A stretch of DNA of 33,569 nt from an uncultured Prevotella sp. (GTDB lineage Bacteria > Bacteroidota > Bacteroidia > Bacteroidales > Bacteroidaceae). Within the stretch, counting starts at the first letter, position 1; each line of letters opens with the position of its first letter. Both the position numbers and the translations under genes were made by a program. Location of the stretch: the NCBI GenBank assembly GCA_905235325.1, contig CAJOLE010000063.1, positions 1-33,569 of the forward strand, read 5' to 3'. Positions 24,015-31,797 of the stretch are shown here, piece by piece. The notes beneath the pieces are model-generated. The model did no database searches. It saw only the letters and a list, made by a program, of their open reading frames with translations, and was not told the origin of the DNA.

Positions 24015-25660
24015 TGAAAAAAAAGAAAAAAGAAAACGGCATGAAACCATTTATCCTCGCTTTATCCATCTGCCTCCTAGCATCCTGCTCGCTCGAGGAA
24101 AACCCGCGCGACCAAATCACGGCAGAAGAGGCTTACCCTAACGCCAATGCCCTCTATCTGAACACCGTTGCCACCCTCTACAGCTATATCGGCGGCTCGG
24201 CCGACGGACAAGGGCTCCAAGGCACCTGCCGAGGCGTTTACGACCTGCAGACGCTCGGCTCCGACGAGGCCATGCTCCCCACCAGAGGCGGCGACTGGTA
24301 CGACGGCGGCATCTGGCAGCAGATGTACCGCCACGACTGGACGGCAGGCCATGAACTGGCTCAGAACTCATGGCTCTACCTCTACAAAGTCATCACCCTC
24401 TGCAACCGCTCCTTAGAGCAGCTGGACACCCATGCCGACCTGCTCACCGAACAGACGCTCACCAACTACAAATCGGAAGTGCGCGCCATCCGCGCCATCT
24501 ATTACTGGTATCTGCTCGACCTCTTCGGACGTGTGCCCATCATCACCTCTACGGTCGTAGCCGCCGACGAGGTGCAACAGTCTGAACGCAGCCAGGTCTT
24601 CGAATTTGTCGTCAGCGAACTCTGGGCGTGCTGCCCTGCGCTCGCTAAGGAAAACAGCGTAAAGCAGAGCGGCGACTACTACGGCAGAGTCACACTACCC
24701 GTAGCCTACTTCGTGCTGGCCAAGCTCATGCTCAATGCCGAAGTGTATGCCGACGACGACTGGACCGACGGCCAACGGCTGGACGGCTCAAAGATCATGT
24801 TTGAGATCTACGGGAAAAGGATGAACGCCTGGGAGGCCGCCATCCACTACTGCGACTCCATAGAGGACATGGGCTACCGGCTCGAGAAGAACTATCAGGA
24901 CAACTTCGTCGTCCACAACGAGAACTCGTGCGAGAACATCTGGGTCATCGCCATGGACAAAGACCTCTACTACAACGAGCAGCAAAACATCTTCCGCTCG
25001 TGGCACTACCGACACGCCGCAGCCTACGGCATTTCAGGCGAGAACGGACTCTGCGCCACAAGGCGCACGCTCGAAATCTTCGGCTACGGCACCGACCGCC
25101 AGGACAGCCGCTTCGACCTCAACTACTGGGCCGGCACCGTCTACGACAGGAATGGCAACATCGTCTATGACCGCATAGGCAATCCACTCGTCTACTGGCC
25201 ATTCGAGGTGGAGTTCGAACTGAGCGGCTCGCCATACGTCGAGACGGCAGGCGCACGGATGAAGAAATACGACATTGACAGGAATGCCACCAAGGACGGC
25301 AAGCTCATGGACAACGACATCGTGCTCTTCCGCTTTGCCGACGTGCTGCTGATGCGCGCCGAGGCCAAGCTGCGTAACGGGCAGGACGGGCAGGGCGACT
25401 TCGACCTCGTCAGAGAGCGCGCCGGAATGCCCAGCAGGCCGATAAGCCTGCAGAACCTCGCCGACGAGCGGCTGCTCGAACTGTGCTGGGAGGGCTGGCG
25501 GCGGCAGGACCAGATACGCTTCGGACAATACAAAAGCCTGATTACCGACAACGAATGGGCTGAGAAGGTTGACGAGAGCGACGGCCATACGACCGTCTAC
25601 CCCATTCCCGATGCCATCCTCGTCGGAAACCGCAAATTAACTCAGAACAAGGGATATTAA
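24014..25660 (+). CDS. SusD-family outer-membrane glycan-binding lipoprotein
   Basis: 548 residues if the ATG at 24014 (TGATG overlap with susC) is used; the ATG at 24041 gives a more typical lipoprotein signal (MKPFILALSICLLASC). In the long form the lipid-bearing cysteine is residue 25. The start of the mature protein, SLEENPRDQITAEEAYPNAN, and the SusD core (YYWYLLDLFGRVPIITSTVV) are classic. The end, YPIPDAILVGNRKLTQNKGY, is the standard SusD close. TPR-like helices hold the sugar site, and the protein caps the SusC barrel at the cell surface. The GH43 gene follows after 3 nt. Ligand specificity cannot be read from the sequence. Confidence 0.95.
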   Translation: MKKKKKENGMKPFILALSICLLASCSLEENPRDQITAEEAYPNANALYLNTVATLYSYIGGSADGQGLQGTCRGVYDLQTLGSDEAMLPTRGGDWYDGGIWQQMYRHDWTAGHELAQNSWLYLYKVITLCNRSLEQLDTHADLLTEQTLTNYKSEVRAIRAIYYWYLLDLFGRVPIITSTVVAADEVQQSERSQVFEFVVSELWACCPALAKENSVKQSGDYYGRVTLPVAYFVLAKLMLNAEVYADDDWTDGQRLDGSKIMFEIYGKRMNAWEAAIHYCDSIEDMGYRLEKNYQDNFVVHNENSCENIWVIAMDKDLYYNEQQNIFRSWHYRHAAAYGISGENGLCATRRTLEIFGYGTDRQDSRFDLNYWAGTVYDRNGNIVYDRIGNPLVYWPFEVEFELSGSPYVETAGARMKKYDIDRNATKDGKLMDNDIVLFRFADVLLMRAEAKLRNGQDGQGDFDLVRERAGMPSRPISLQNLADERLLELCWEGWRRQDQIRFGQYKSLITDNEWAEKVDESDGHTTVYPIPDAILVGNRKLTQNKGY

Positions 25661-25663
25661 CTT

Positions 25664-26656
25664 ATGAGACGACTGACACATATCGCCATCACGGCGGCAA
25701 TGCTCCTGACGACAGCCCCGACAGTCAGTGCCGACGACGGTGTCTACCGCAACCCCGTCATCGACCAGTCGCTGCCTGACCCCACCATCGTGCGGACCCA
25801 GAGCGGCGACTTCTATCTCTACGCCACGGAGAACACGCGCAACGTGCCCATCTACCACTCACGGAACCTCGTGGACTGGACGTTCGTGGGTACGGCGTTC
25901 ACCGACACCACCCGCCCGCAATGGAACAGCGAGGCACGCATCTGGGCACCCGACATCAACTTCGTGGAAGGCCGATACGTGCTCTACTACGCCAAGTCAA
26001 CCTGGGGCGGCGAGTGGGAGTGCGGCATCGGCGTGGCTACGGCCGACAGGCCCGAGGGGCCGTTCACCGACCACGGCCCGCTCTTCATCAGCCGCGAGCT
26101 TGGCACGCAGAACGCCATCGACCCCGACTACGTGGAGGACGACGGTCACAAGTACCTCTTCTGGGGCTCCTTTCACGGCATCTGGTACATCGAGCTGTCG
26201 GCCGACGGCCTGCGGCTGAAGGACGGGGCCAAGCCTGCACTGGTGGCAGGCACGTTCATGGAGGCCACTTACATCCACCGGCACGGCGCCTACTACTACA
26301 TCTTCGGCTCGGCAGGCACATGCTGCGACGGCGAACGGAGCACCTATCACGTCACGGTGGGGCGCTCGGAGCGGCTGCTCGGCCCCTACGTCGACCGGCA
26401 GGGACGACCCCTCATGGAGAACCACTACGAGACGGTGCTCCGCCGCAGTGACCGTTGCATTGGTCCGGGGCACAACGCGGAAATCTTCACCGACGACGAC
26501 GGCACTGACTGGATAGCCTACCACGGCTTCAAGACCGACACCCCCGAAGACGGCCGCGTGGTGTGGCTCGACCGGATTGTGTGGATCGACGGCTGGCCGC
26601 ACATCGCCGACGGAAAGCCCTCCGACATCAGCAAGCGGCCGCGCTTTGCTTTATAA
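25664..26656 (+). CDS. GH43 glycoside hydrolase (arabinan-active type)
   Basis: 330 residues, a single catalytic domain. Signal peptide about 1-23 (MLLTTAPTVSA/DD). Catalytic residues of the five-bladed propeller: base Asp39 in SLPDPTIVR, pKa modulator Asp153 in NAIDPDYV, acid Glu200 in GTFMEATYI. Also IWAPDINFVEGRYVLYYAKS and GPGHNAEIFTDDDGTDWIAY. The pattern is closest to arabinan endo-1,5-arabinosidases and related GH43 enzymes; xylosidase or arabinofuranosidase activity is possible. It lies 3 nt after susD, so it is in the same transcript and probably acts on the glycan bound by SusD. Likely periplasmic or surface-located. No second enzyme gene follows; the region beyond is repeats. Confidence 0.92.
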   Translation: MRRLTHIAITAAMLLTTAPTVSADDGVYRNPVIDQSLPDPTIVRTQSGDFYLYATENTRNVPIYHSRNLVDWTFVGTAFTDTTRPQWNSEARIWAPDINFVEGRYVLYYAKSTWGGEWECGIGVATADRPEGPFTDHGPLFISRELGTQNAIDPDYVEDDGHKYLFWGSFHGIWYIELSADGLRLKDGAKPALVAGTFMEATYIHRHGAYYYIFGSAGTCCDGERSTYHVTVGRSERLLGPYVDRQGRPLMENHYETVLRRSDRCIGPGHNAEIFTDDDGTDWIAYHGFKTDTPEDGRVVWLDRIVWIDGWPHIADGKPSDISKRPRFAL

Positions 26657-26663
26657 ATGGGCC

Positions 26664-27192
26664 TATCCCCCCTATCATTTCAGATAACACCCTGAACAAT
26701 AGCAGATTAGGGGTAGTGCGATGGGTGGAAATGGCACTACCCTGACCCTATCATACCCCTATATCAGTATAAGTCATTGGGTTCTGCGAGATTTCGTGTG
26801 GGTGATACCGCCAGTGTAGGGGCAGGCCCCCGTGCCAGCCCGATGGCCCGTAAGGGCCAATGTTTGCGGTTGGGCGTGCGGGCTGGCACAGGGCCTGCCC
26901 CTACATCCGCTGTATGCCTCACCCACACAAATTCTTGTAGAACCAGTCATTGTACCTGAAAGGCGGCGCTTTTTGCAGAAAAGGCGGCGCTTTTTGCGGA
27001 AAAGGCGGCGCTTTTTACCTGTGCACTGGGGCGCGAGGTAACGAAGATGGCGGCGGGTTGGTGTATGCGCAAAGGGCTGCGGCAGTGCGGATGATAGGGG
27101 GATGATAGGGTCTGGGTAGTGCCATTTCCACCCATCGCACTACCCCTAATCTGCTATTGTCCAGGGTGTTATCTGAAATGATAGGGGGGATA
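26664..27192. repeat. Nested inverted repeats between GH43 and the dehydratase gene
   Basis: Outer arms of about 98 bp (26664-26761 and 27095-27192) are near-perfect reverse complements with only a few mismatches. Inside them a second inverted repeat runs from 26780 to 26944. Its best arms are 26815-26843 (TGTAGGGGCAGGCCCC, then GTGCCAGCCCG) and 26879-26905. A 21-nt tandem repeat follows at 26959-27016. No gene is credible inside. The structure resembles a non-autonomous mobile element or a multi-hairpin block, and it separates two convergent transcription units, so it would also stop transcription. Confidence 0.85.
26959..27016. repeat. Three tandem units with a 21-nt period
   Basis: AAAGGCGGCGCTTTTTGC starts at 26959 and 26980; the third, at 27001, keeps AAAGGCGGCGCTTTTT and then diverges. 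A 21-nt period is seven codons: the plus frame reads KGGAFCR/KGGAFCG/KGGAFY. The minus frame reads KSAAFSA repeats. Confidence 0.85.
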
Positions 27193-27271
27193 CCCCCTCC
27201 AACCTCCCCCCGAGGGGGAGGCTTTCTCCGCACTGGTAGCCTCCCCCTCGGGGGGAGGTTGGAGGGGGTTA
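27191..27271. repeat. Palindrome family B, copy 3
   Basis: Full inverted repeat: CCCCCTCCAACCTCCCC..GAGGGGGAGGCT, loop TTCTCCGCACTGGT, AGCCTCCCCCTC..GGAGGGGGTTA. The same loop sequence, in the same orientation, as at 14720-14811 and 17460-17511. It abuts the right outer arm of the nested repeat. Confidence 0.85.
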
Positions 27272-27287
27272 TTCCGCGCAGGGCTGC

Positions 27288-30200
27288 CTACTGCGAGAGG
27301 AACAGCAGCAGGCGGTTGGTGATGTTGACGGCACTGACGCCGGAGTCGAAGTCGAGGTTGATGAGGTTGATGTCGGGGTAGCGGCGGCGGATGGCATTCT
27401 CAACGCCCCGCGCCACGACATGATTGGCAATGCAGCCGAAGGGCTGCAGCGAAATCACGTTGTTGATGCCGTGCTCGGCGAAGGCACTGATTTCGGCAGG
27501 CAGGAGCCAGCCCTCGCCAAACTGTGCGGCGGGCGAGACGATGCCGTCGGCACGGGTGGCGTCAAGGCGGATGTCGTCGAAGGGAATGAAATGGCGGAAG
27601 GCCGCCGCCGCCTCGTTGAAGCGCCTGACTTCGCGGTGAACCATCGCATAGAGCAGCCTGACGAGCGACAGCGGGAAGCGGCTCTCGGTGAGCCCCATCT
27701 GCCGGTTGCGCACCACGTTGACAAACTCCTGCAGGAAGAAGGGCGTGAAGAGCGGCGGCACGATCTCGACGCCCTGCCTCATGAGCTGCTCCTGAATCTG
27801 CTGATGGGCGAAGTGGTTGAACTTCAGGAATATCTCGCCGACGATGCCGACCTTGGTCGTTTGGTCGGCCTGCTGACCGGTTGTCCGGCATATCATGTTG
27901 AACTCCCCAGCGGCCTCCTCCACACGACTGAGCAGCCGTCGGGCGAGGCGACGGCCGCCCGACTGGCGTATGTCGTCAGCCCCGAGCTGGAGGAATCGGT
28001 CGCGCAGGGCGGCGGCCAGTCCCGCCACCTCCTCGCGGGCGGCGGCGGCGTAGTACATCTTGGCAATGGTGTCGGTGTAGAGCAGCGTCAGCAGCAGCGG
28101 AGGCCCAATCTTGCGCCACGACACGCGGAAGCCGTCCTGCTCGTTGGCATCAGCCGACGCTGCGGTGGTCACGCCGAGGGTCACTACCGGCACGTCGGCA
28201 AAGCCCGCCTGCACCATTGCCCGCTTGATGAGTCCGGCATAGTTGGTGGCGCGGCACTGCCCGCCGGTCTGCGTCATCGCCACGGCCACGTCGTCGCTCG
28301 CGTAGCGGCCTGACTGCAAGGCGCGGATAATGTCGCCCACGACGAGCGTAGCCGGGTAGCACACCTCGTTGTTGGCGTAGCGCAGCCCCGCCGCAGCCGA
28401 CTCGGCATCGCTGGGCGGCAGCACCTCTATGCGGTAGCCCGCCAGATCGCCAAGGGCAGGCAGCAGCGGCGTGATAAACTCCGAGATGTGGGGCACGAGG
28501 ATGGTGCGGCGCTCGTCGTCGCGACGGAACACCTTCGTGGTCAGGAAATGTTCCGGTGTGGACTTCCCCCCTTCGGGGGGACTGAGGGAGGTGAGGCTCT
28601 CGATGAGCGAGCGGACGCGCAGCTTCAGCGAGCCGACGTTGCTCACGTCGTCAATCTTCAGCAGCGTGTAGACCTTGCCGTAGCGCGCCAGCAGCGAGCG
28701 CACCTCGTCCTGGATGAAGGCGTCGGGGCCGCAGCCGAAGGAGGTCATCTGCACAAACTGCACGTCGCTCCCCTGCCCTGCTGCCCACTGGGCTGCCTTG
28801 ATGATGCGGTTCACGTAGGCCCACTGGCGCACGGTGTTGGTCTCGCCGTCGGCCAGTTCAGGAGTCTCGCGCACGATGTCCTCGCTGATGACGTTCACGC
28901 CCATGGCGGCTATCGTCTCGCTCAGGCGGTGCTGGATGAGGGGGTCGGTGTGGTAGGGCCGTCCGGCCAGGAGTATGGTCATGCGTCCCTGACGGCGGCT
29001 GTCGTCGAGGATGTCCAGTGCGCACTGCTTCACCGCCCGTTCGTAGTCCTTCTGCGCTGCCCACGCAGTCGTAAAGGCACGGCGCGCCGTCCGCTTGTCG
29101 ACACCCAGCCCGTGCAGATAGTCTGTCACCTGACGGCGGAGCAGTCGCGTGCTGGCAAAGTTCACCACGGGCGAGTCAACCGGCACCTCGGCCGGCATGG
29201 CGCTGCGGATGACGTCGGAGTAGCCGGCCACGATGGGGCAGTTGTAGCTGCTCACCGCCGTCGTCGACTCCTGCTGCTCATACACCGCGTAGGGCATCAG
29301 TATGCGCTCAACGCCCTGCTGCCGCAGTGCTGCCACGTGGCTGTGGACCAGCTTGGCGGGGAAGCAGATGTTGTCGCTCATCACCGTACACAGTTCTGCC
29401 TCGTAGCGTGGCATGGTGCTCTCAGGCGAGAGCACCGTCTGGAAGCCGCAGGCCGTGAGCAGGCTGTGCCAGAAGGGGTAGTTCTCGTATATATTTAGCA
29501 TACGTGGCAGGCCGATGCGCCGTCCGCCTGCCGCCACTTCACGGTCGAAGAGCAGGCGGTATTTCTCAGTATAGATGTTCAGCCCCTTCGCCTTCCGGCT
29601 GCCGCTGTTGGTGAACACGCGCTCGCACTTGTTGCCGCTGACGTAGATGTTCTTCGACGACCCGAGCGGCGAAGCCGGGCTGCCGCAGGAGAACTCGTAG
29701 CGGGTGATGTGGCATCGGTTCTCGCAGCCGTGGCACTCCACGTTCGAGGTCTTAACGGGAACGGGAACGGAGCCGTTTGGCTTTTCGTTTTGGTTTTCGT
29801 TTGCGTTTGCGTTTTGGTTAAAACAAGCATGTTCGGCGGCGTAGAGCGCGCAGCCGTAGGCTCCCATCATCTCAGGCATGTTGCTGCGAGCCACGGTGCA
29901 GCCCGTCAGCAGCTCCAGGGCCCGCACCACGGCATCGTTGCGCATGGTGCCGCCCTGCACCACGATGCGCTGCCCCAGCTCGCTCACGTCCTTGAGCTTC
30001 AGCACCTTAAACAGGCAGTTGTTCACCACCGAGTAGCTCAGTCCGGCGGCGATGTCGCTCACGTCGGCTCCCTCGCGCAGCACCTGCTTGATCTTGCTGT
30101 TCATGAACACCGTGCAGCGCGTGCCGAGGTCGCAGGGACGGCGGGCGGTGCAGGCCTGGCGGGCGAAGTCGCCGATGTCGCGGTTCAGGCTCTGCGCAAA

Positions 30201-31562
30201 GGTCTGCAGGAACGTGCCGCAGCCCGACGAGCACGCCTCGTTCAGCTCCATGCGCGTCACCACACCCTGCTCCACGAAGATGGCCTTCATATCCTGTCCG
30301 CCGATGTCGAGGATGAACGACACGTCGGGCATCAGCCGGCGGGCGGCGCGGTAGTGGGCCATCGTCTCGATGATACCGCTGTCTAAGCTGAAGGCCGCCT
30401 TGATGAGATCCTCGCCGTAGCCCGTGGAACAGGAGCCGACAAAGGCCAGCTCAGTGCCGCTGCGCGCGGCCTCCTCTTGCATCTTCGCCAGTCCGTCGGC
30501 CACCGCCTTGATGGGGTTGCCGAGACTGGGGGCGTAGTAGCTGAACAGGATGTCGCCATTCCGCCGCGCTGCTATGATCTTCGTCGTGGTCGAGCCGGAG
30601 TCGATGCCGACGACCACCTCTTCGCGGCCTCGCCGCATCGGCTTCACCTCGATATTGTTTGTTGCCTTTTCACGTCGCCACGCCTCGTAGTCGTCACTGC
30701 TCGCAAACAGCGGCGGCAGACTGGTCTCGAGCGTCACCTCCACGGGCTGCCCTAAACGCTTCCACAACGTGTCGAAGCTGACGGGCGACTCCTTCACCGT
30801 CAGCGCGGTTCCTATCGCCGGCACGAGGTTGCTCTCACGGGTCACGATGAAATGGTTCTCGTCGGTCTTCATGTAGTCGGCAAAAGCCTTCCTGAGCGCC
30901 GGCAGGAACGTCAGCGGACCGCCGCAGAGCAGGATGGGCGGCTCCACGCGCTGGCCATGCGCCAGCGTGGTGATGGTCTGCACGGCTATGGAGTGGAAGA
31001 TGGAGGCGCAGACGTCGGACGTCGGCACGTGGCGGCTGACGAGGTTCTGCACGTCGGTCTTGGCAAAAACGCCGCAGCGGGCGGCCATCGGGTGCAGCTG
31101 CGTACTACGCAGGGCCAGCCCGTTCATCTCGTCGTGGGTCAGTCCGAGCAGGGCCACCATCTGGTCGATGAAAGCCCCCGTGCCGCCGGCACAGTTGCCG
31201 TTCATGCGCAGGTCGGTGCGGCTGCCGCTGAAGAGCACCACCTTCGAGTCCTCGCCGCCGATGTCTATCAGTGCCTGGGCCTCAGGGTGCATACGCCGGG
31301 CGTAGGCTGATGCCGCCACTACCTCCTGCACAAACTCTGCGCCGAGCAGCTCCGCCGTCTGCATACCCACCGAGCCGGTGATGCCCACCGTCACGTCAGC
31401 CCCGCCCACTGTCTCCTGCACCTCGGCGAGATAACGCTGCAGCAAGCCCTTCACCTGCGCGTTGTGCCGCTCATAGCGCGACCACACCACGCAATTCCGC
31501 TCGTCAATCACCACCATCTTGGCAGTCGTCGAACCCACGTCAAGGCCAATCCTGTATTTCAT
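27288..31562 (-). CDS. 2-hydroxyacyl-CoA dehydratase / activase fusion protein
   Basis: 1424 residues from the ATG at 31562; a TTG at 31568 is in frame but less likely. Two ASKHA-type ATPase domains are fused. The first (about 1-255) has LDVGSTTAKMVV and NGNCAGGTGAFID. The second (about 315-575) has GIDSGSTTTKII and NEACSSGCGTFLQTF, with iron-sulfur-type cysteines. Next come a Cys-rich CHGCENRCHI (610-619) and the DUF2229-like and HgdB-like part (MSDNICFPAKL, SFGCGPDAFIQDEV, TGGQCRATNYAG). The activase uses ATP to inject an electron into the dehydratase iron-sulfur cluster, and the partner dehydrates 2-hydroxyacyl-CoA. Large fusions of this kind are known in anaerobes, but their substrate is unknown. 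Two inserts coincide with repeats: a Asn-rich linker at 581-607 and SLSPPEGGKSTPEH near 990-1003. Confidence 0.88.
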   Translation of the reverse strand: MKYRIGLDVGSTTAKMVVIDERNCVVWSRYERHNAQVKGLLQRYLAEVQETVGGADVTVGITGSVGMQTAELLGAEFVQEVVAASAYARRMHPEAQALIDIGGEDSKVVLFSGSRTDLRMNGNCAGGTGAFIDQMVALLGLTHDEMNGLALRSTQLHPMAARCGVFAKTDVQNLVSRHVPTSDVCASIFHSIAVQTITTLAHGQRVEPPILLCGGPLTFLPALRKAFADYMKTDENHFIVTRESNLVPAIGTALTVKESPVSFDTLWKRLGQPVEVTLETSLPPLFASSDDYEAWRREKATNNIEVKPMRRGREEVVVGIDSGSTTTKIIAARRNGDILFSYYAPSLGNPIKAVADGLAKMQEEAARSGTELAFVGSCSTGYGEDLIKAAFSLDSGIIETMAHYRAARRLMPDVSFILDIGGQDMKAIFVEQGVVTRMELNEACSSGCGTFLQTFAQSLNRDIGDFARQACTARRPCDLGTRCTVFMNSKIKQVLREGADVSDIAAGLSYSVVNNCLFKVLKLKDVSELGQRIVVQGGTMRNDAVVRALELLTGCTVARSNMPEMMGAYGCALYAAEHACFNQNANANENQNEKPNGSVPVPVKTSNVECHGCENRCHITRYEFSCGSPASPLGSSKNIYVSGNKCERVFTNSGSRKAKGLNIYTEKYRLLFDREVAAGGRRIGLPRMLNIYENYPFWHSLLTACGFQTVLSPESTMPRYEAELCTVMSDNICFPAKLVHSHVAALRQQGVERILMPYAVYEQQESTTAVSSYNCPIVAGYSDVIRSAMPAEVPVDSPVVNFASTRLLRRQVTDYLHGLGVDKRTARRAFTTAWAAQKDYERAVKQCALDILDDSRRQGRMTILLAGRPYHTDPLIQHRLSETIAAMGVNVISEDIVRETPELADGETNTVRQWAYVNRIIKAAQWAAGQGSDVQFVQMTSFGCGPDAFIQDEVRSLLARYGKVYTLLKIDDVSNVGSLKLRVRSLIESLTSLSPPEGGKSTPEHFLTTKVFRRDDERRTILVPHISEFITPLLPALGDLAGYRIEVLPPSDAESAAAGLRYANNEVCYPATLVVGDIIRALQSGRYASDDVAVAMTQTGGQCRATNYAGLIKRAMVQAGFADVPVVTLGVTTAASADANEQDGFRVSWRKIGPPLLLTLLYTDTIAKMYYAAAAREEVAGLAAALRDRFLQLGADDIRQSGGRRLARRLLSRVEEAAGEFNMICRTTGQQADQTTKVGIVGEIFLKFNHFAHQQIQEQLMRQGVEIVPPLFTPFFLQEFVNVVRNRQMGLTESRFPLSLVRLLYAMVHREVRRFNEAAAAFRHFIPFDDIRLDATRADGIVSPAAQFGEGWLLPAEISAFAEHGINNVISLQPFGCIANHVVARGVENAIRRRYPDINLINLDFDSGVSAVNITNRLLLFLSQ
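28549..28596. repeat. CCCCCC-TTC-GGGGGG palindrome inside the dehydratase gene
   Basis: Stem 28566-28571 / 28575-28580, followed by ACTGAGGGAGGT. It stands in frame and codes the insert SLSPPEGGKSTPEH between VRSLIESL and KVFRRDDERR. The sequence looks like a common Prevotella-type intergenic palindrome. Confidence 0.65.
29755..29820. repeat. AACG-type simple repeat coding an Asn-rich linker in the dehydratase gene
   Basis: Degenerate units ACGGGA and (C/G)GTTTTGG/CGTTTGCGTT. On the minus strand they code FNQNANANENQNEKPNGSVP. Similar AACGAAAACG units occur at 14697-14720 and in the AraC terminator (31743-31797). Confidence 0.6.
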
Positions 31563-31626
31563 TGCCAAACTTGCTTCTCTCTGCTATATAGCTAAAAGTT
31601 TCTTCTCTGGTTCGCAGCAGGAGGCG

Positions 31627-31675
31627 ACGTGTCCTCACGTCACCATCAGCACGACTGACGTCACGTGAGACACGT
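31627..31675. repeat. Imperfect inverted repeat in the leader of the dehydratase gene
   Basis: ACGTGTCCTCACGTCA (31627-31642) faces TGACGTCACGTGAGACACGT (31656-31675). It lies between the -7 box and the start codon, so it would be in the 5' leader or serve as an operator. Confidence 0.55.
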
Positions 31676-31695
31676 GACTTCCTGCTTTCGCGCTG

Positions 31696-31703
31696 CAAAA
31701 TTA
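31696..31703 (-). promoter_or_regulatory. -7 box (TAATTTTG, minus strand) of the dehydratase gene
   Basis: It fits TAnnTTTG on the minus strand and lies 133 nt upstream of the ATG at 31562, with the inverted repeat 31627-31675 between them. Confidence 0.5.
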
Positions 31704-31737
31704 CCAATTATCATTGAATAACGCAATTTATTTCCCC

Positions 31738-31797
31738 AAAAAAACGACAACGAAAACGAAAAACGGGAGCGTTATCTTTTTCGTTTTCGTTATCGTT
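31738..31797 (-). terminator. Rho-independent terminator of the AraC gene
   Basis: On the minus strand, a 21-nt arm (31797-31777) pairs with 31763-31743 with one mismatch around a 13-nt loop, and a run of seven T (31744-31738) follows. The arm consists of AACGAAAACG-type repeat units and includes the last codons and the TAA stop of the AraC gene (31790-31792). Confidence 0.8.

Noticed and set aside
27420..29498. Long plus-strand open frames opposite the dehydratase gene
   Set aside because: They are rich in His, Val, Gly and Arg as expected from antisense of high-GC codons; the minus strand has clear family motifs.
31563..31568. TTG start for the dehydratase fusion
   Set aside because: The ATG at 31562 directly begins the conserved first strand (MKYRIGLDVGSTT), so the TTG two codons earlier is unnecessary.
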